A stretch of DNA of 64,000 nt from Parascedosporium putredinis. Its lineage: Eukaryota; Ascomycota; Sordariomycetes; Microascales; Microascaceae. Positions 60,363-64,000 of this stretch are shown piece by piece. The position numbers and the translations under genes were made by a program. Under the pieces are notes generated by a model. It made no database searches and had not been told where the DNA came from. It worked only from the letters and a program-made list of their open reading frames with translations. The stretch is taken from assembly GCA_949357655.1 (NCBI GenBank), contig CASHTG010000015.1, positions 1,240,001-1,304,000 of the forward strand, written 5' to 3'. The first letter of the stretch is position 1. The number at the start of each line of letters is the position of its first letter.

Positions 60363-60864
60363 TTTGGTCGAGGGTCCTGTCCTAATCGTTTTGGAATCAC
60401 AGGTGAGCCCTCGAAGCGGAAGGTTTCCAGCGAAATCACTTTTCGCTCGTGGATTTTTTCTCCAAAACTTTTTCCAACGCCGTCTCGGTTTGGCTCGCGG
60501 TAGCCGCACTCAAGGTAGTGCCTGCCCCTCCAAAAATTTCCAAAAAAATTCTGCGGCAGAACATCGGCGGTGCAACCGATAAGAGAGTCACCGCCTTCCT
60601 TATCAGGCCAATCATACAAGTTGGAATCATTTCCATGCCGAATCAATTGAGCAAGCTTCCCATTTCATCACAAGTTGCGCGCGCACGAGCTGTTGCGGAA
60701 GCCGACTCCCGAAAACCTAGACTGTCGCTTCATCCATCATAACACAGCCAAATCAGTAACCCTCCAGCCAGCTCTACTTAAGGTCGATCGCTCTTCTTCC
60801 CCAGTAGCGCCCATTGCCTTGTCCGCTTCCCTCATCGATCCCTATAGACGCTTCGAGAGGGAAA
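60363..60864. promoter_or_regulatory. Compact divergent promoter of UTP20 and DRN1
   Basis: Only 502 bases separate the two start codons, so both promoters and both leaders must fit here. I see no clear known motif. Confidence 0.6.
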
Positions 60865-62563
60865 ATGGCCGCGCCAAAGGTGTAAGTGTCCCAGGCGCAT
60901 CGACCGGATCGCATTCAGAATTGCAGACAACTAACTTTCAATCTCAAGGCTCATTCTCGGCGGCGTCAATGGGCAGCTCAAGGCCGCCTTTGGAAAAATA
61001 GCAGCTCTCCAAACCAAGAACAACTTTTCCCTTTTGCTCATTACGGGCAATTTGTTCGGCGAAGACGACGACGACGATGTGACGGCTCTTCTCAACGGCG
61101 AGATCAGTGTCGCCCTGCCGACCTATTTTACAGTGGGCACGACCGCGCTACCGCCGCGAATATGTCAAAAGGTCGAAGCGGACGAAGAAATATGCGAGAA
61201 TCTTCATTTCCTGGGGAAACGGAGCGTGACGAAAACCTCGGAAGGCGTTCGCATCGTTGCCCTGGGCGGGGTACTCGACGAAACGATTGTTGCCGGGCTC
61301 TCCACCGAACAACACCTTCCCCTTCACACAGCGCAAGATGCCACGAGCTTGAAGGGAGCTCAGTCCGCAGATATCCTCCTGACCACGATGTGGCCCCAGG
61401 GAATCATGAAGGGAACCAAGGTACCGCTAGGGACAGGCCACGCCCCGGACGAGGATCCAGGGAGATTGCTGCGCTTTGCACAGCACTGAAGCCTAGGTAC
61501 CACTTTACGGCTTCTCCGGGCGCCTTCTTCTGGGAGAGGGCCATTTATGCACGAAGCCAAAGACACGTCAGACAAGCCCAAGTTTACCCGTTTCATAAGT
61601 ATGGCGGCATTTGGCAACGAGGAGAAGGCCAAAGCTCTCTACGCCTTTTCGCTACCAAGCATCGACACAGCGGTCGAGATACCGCCCGGGACAACACCGT
61701 CGCCGTTTGCGTCCCACGACCGATCCTCGAAGAAGCGCGCCCACGATGGGTCCTATAGCCGGTTCCAGCAGGATGAGCGAGACCATCGTCCCAGGAAACA
61801 TGGACGGCACCGATCGCCGCCTCCGGGGCCGGATAAGTGCTTCTTTTGCCTGTCGAACCCCAACCTCTCGGCGCACATGTGCTGTTCAATCGGCGACGAG
61901 AGCTACCTAGCTACAGCCAAAGGACCCTTGCCTGCCTCGGATACGTTTGCCAAAGAGGGCCTCAACTTCCCGGGTCACTTTATCATCATCCCTCTTTCTC
62001 ACGCACCCACCGTCATCTCTATGGGAGATCCAACCGATGCGGAGAGCACGGCAGTAAGGACGTACAAGGAAATGACGCGATTCAGGGAGTCGCTCCAGGC
62101 CATGTTGGCAAAACGCTCAGAGTACAAATTGGGTGCCGTGACATGGGAGATATCACGAGGCCGGGGAATACACGCGCACTGGCAGCTTCTGGCGGCACCG
62201 GCCGACATTATACGCAAGGGGTTGGTAGAAGCGGCCTTCAAGGTGGAAGCTGAGAATTTATCGTACCCCGAGTTCCAGACCACGGACCTGACGCTCGAAA
62301 AACAGGTGGAGTTTGGGGACTATTTCCGCGTCTGGGTCTGGGCGGATGACGGTGACAGCAAAATTAAGGGCACTAGTCTCGTCATGCCCCTGGATCCCGA
62401 CTCGCGGTTCGATCTCCAGCTGGGCCGCCGGGTGATGGGCAAGCTACTTGGATTGGAAAGCCGATTGGTCTGGCAGAACTGTGTGCAGGAGGAGGAGGAG
62501 GAAAAGGAGGACGTAGAAGCGTTCAGGCTCGCCTTCAAGGAGTGGGATTTTACTCTGACGTAG
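60865..62563 (+). CDS. DRN1: CWF19-like / Drn1-type lariat-debranching-associated protein
   Basis: Homologues associate with the spliceosome and modulate lariat RNA debranching. Two exons read 60865-60881 (only 17 coding bases, MAAPK plus part of V) and 60949-62563, giving 544 residues after repair. The N-terminal domain resembles a metallophosphatase fold without obvious catalytic residues (LILGGVNGQLKAAFGKIAAL; LLLITGNLF). The C-terminal half carries CwfJ domains: CFFCLSNPN, HFIIIPLSHAPT and the HIT-like GIHAHWQLLAAP, then DYFRVWVWADDG. Between them is a basic, disordered RS/His-like linker (RDHRPRKHGRHRSPPP). Two frame breaks are needed: one base lost at the GG 61453-61454, and two bases lost at CC 61541-61542 (expected CCCC). 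The second is the only two-base loss in the window. Confidence 0.93.
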
Positions 62564-63360
62564 TACGCCTAGAGAAGAGCCCAACCCAGAGAGCCCAGAG
62601 AGCCCAGGCAGGATGCTCCCCATGAAAAACAAGAATAATAAAATAAACAAGAGATACCCTTGCATATGGCTCATGGAACTTTGTGCGAACCGCGTTCTGT
62701 ACCTGCATGTGAGGCTCCCCAAAATCGTGAATGCTCGCTAGCGTCGATGCCCACTCCCACTTCACGACAACGGCGGTGCGATACCAAGAATTTGGGCCAT
62801 CGGCGCCGGGAGATAATCAAGAACATGTGAGGTCACAAGCAAAGCACGAGGAAGTTGCACGACTGAGTGTGTGTAGTACAGCACAAAGGGGAAGTTGGGT
62901 GGCAAATGGAAAAGCGTCAGCTCGATGAACTGTGTCTGATCAATTGCTTGTTTGATTGAATTGACCTGATCTGGAGTAATTGCTTTGACGCGCGTTAATA
63001 GCCCCAAAAGCTTAATTTCGCTGTGCAACAAGACAGCTGGCCTCACAGCGCGGCGCTCCAATAGATACCGTAGAAAAATTATTTTCCAACGAGCACCACA
63101 ACCCAATCCGAGAGCCGACCCTTGTCTCTTATTTTCCCCGTGGTTTATTTCACCTTTCCCTCTTTTCCCCCTTATTATTCCCTTCCCCATCTGACCTCCG
63201 TGCCAGATTCCCAGCAAACCCCGTTTTCGGGCATTGAATACATTTTCAATTACCCAGTGTAGTACGGCGATCCGCCCTACTTGCTGGTCTTCTATTTACT
63301 CTTCTTTTCCCCCGGGGCAACGGAGGAAGCTAGGACGGGTCCGGCCCTCCTTCTGCCACC
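62564..63360. other. 3' end of DRN1 and promoter region of the J-protein gene
   Basis: These 0.8 kb contain the DRN1 3' UTR, with a candidate AATAAA signal at 62642-62647 about 80 bases after the stop codon. The remainder is the upstream region of the next gene, with pyrimidine-rich sequence at 63150-63200. No other gene is visible. Confidence 0.6.
62642..62647 (+). terminator. Candidate poly(A) signal of DRN1
   Basis: An AATAAA hexamer lies about 80 bases after the DRN1 stop codon in A-rich sequence. Fungal 3' ends do not always need this motif, so the call is tentative. Confidence 0.35.
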
Positions 63361-64000
63361 ATGAGGTTCTCCTTTGTTTCCGTTGGCCTTTTGGCCTTGC
63401 TCACCCCCTTGACGGCGGCCTGGAGCAAGGAGGGTGCGTTTTCAACCCTTGGTGTCGTAGCGTCGTAGGCAGAAGGCCGACGTTGATGGTCCTCTTGTGT
63501 CGGCCGAGAATTGGGAGGTCAAGCTAACCGTTAGCTTGTTATTAGATCGCGAAATCTTCCGCGTTCGTGATGAGATCCGGGGACAGGAAGGCACTGAAAA
63601 GACCTTTTACGACATCCTCGAGATCCAGCCCAACGCCAACCAGGACGAGATCACCAAGGCGTACCGCAAGAAGACCCGCTCTCTCCATCCCGACAAGGTC
63701 CGCCAGAACTTGATCGCGGAGCGCAAGGCAGCGCAAAAGCAAGCCGGCAAGGCTGCAACCAAGGTCAAGGCTCCCAGCGAGTCCGAGATCCGCACCGCCC
63801 AGCGACATGCCTCGGAACGGCAGACCCGCCTGAGCTTGATCGCCAACATCCTGCGCGGCTCCGAGCGCGCCCGCTACGACCATTTCCTCACCAACGGTTT
63901 CCCGCCTGGAAGGGCACCAACTACTACTACAGCCGATACAGGCCCGGGCTCGGTACCGTGCTCTTGGGCCTATTCCTCGTGGGCGGAGGCGGTTTCCACT
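63361..64000 (+). CDS. ERJ5: ER-localised J-domain membrane protein (ERJ5-type), partial
   Basis: The 3' part is beyond the window. Two exons are visible: 63361-63433 and 63546 to the edge. A signal peptide (MRFSFVSVGLLALLTPLTAA) is followed by the sequence DREIFRVRDEI and a J domain starting TFYDILEIQPNANQDEITKA. The HPD triad is intact in SLHPDK. The J domain has an insertion of basic residues (about 25 residues rich in Lys/Ala/Gln) before the last helix. After the J domain comes a GLGTVLLGLFLVGGGGF stretch, probably the membrane segment. J proteins stimulate Hsp70; here the ER lumenal Hsp70 is the likely partner. One C is missing from CCC at 63901-63903: NGFPAWKGTNYYYSRY is the expected reading across that site. 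Confidence 0.9.

Noticed and set aside
1892..63903. Programmed ribosomal frameshifting
   Set aside because: Sites vary in sequence, occur up to five times per gene, and lack a common slippery motif or stop-codon context.

Overview
The window looks like nuclear DNA of a filamentous ascomycete (Pezizomycotina, probably Sordariomycetes-like). Genes carry many short GT-AG introns, and the proteins (ATP synthase alpha, pyruvate carboxylase, Cul3, Utp20, Prp4, a Psk1-type S6 kinase) read as fungal orthologues. Sixteen protein-coding genes can be supported. I found no rRNA, tRNA, CRISPR array, transposon or secondary-metabolite cluster.

Layout, left to right: NAXD (-) and ATP1 (-); RPL11 (-) and SmB (+) diverging from one short promoter; a secreted DOMON/cytochrome b561 protein (-); about 9 kb without a gene; an AGC/S6-type kinase (-); PRP4 (-) and a cyclin K/T-type cyclin (+) sharing a divergent promoter; pyruvate carboxylase (-); about 8.4 kb without a gene; MPC1 (-); an uncharacterised Cys-motif protein (-); CUL3 (-) and HEP1/TIM15 (+) diverging; UTP20 (-) and DRN1/CWF19-like (+) diverging from a 0.5 kb promoter; and an ERJ5-type J-protein (+) cut by the right edge.

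Two themes recur. One is RNA metabolism and ribosome production: SmB, Prp4, the Drn1 homologue, Utp20, uL5 and a transcriptional cyclin. The other is mitochondrial carbon and energy metabolism: ATP1, pyruvate carboxylase, the pyruvate carrier MPC1 and the mtHsp70 escort HEP1. These are ordinary housekeeping genes, not a linked pathway or cluster.

The dominant anomaly is technical. Fourteen of the 16 genes need one to five single-site base losses repaired to read through: 36 sites and 37 bases, all losses and no gains, nearly all in short G/C runs. After repair every complete gene is an exact multiple of three. This is best explained by homopolymer under-calling in the assembly, not by pseudogenes. 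I did not find a previously undescribed system. The most interesting biology is in gene structure: 21-, 8- and 12-nt consecutive exons in pyruvate carboxylase, a 9-nt exon in SmB, introns at the neddylation lysine of Cul3 and next to the biotin site of pyruvate carboxylase, and a new-looking Cys-rich conserved-type protein.
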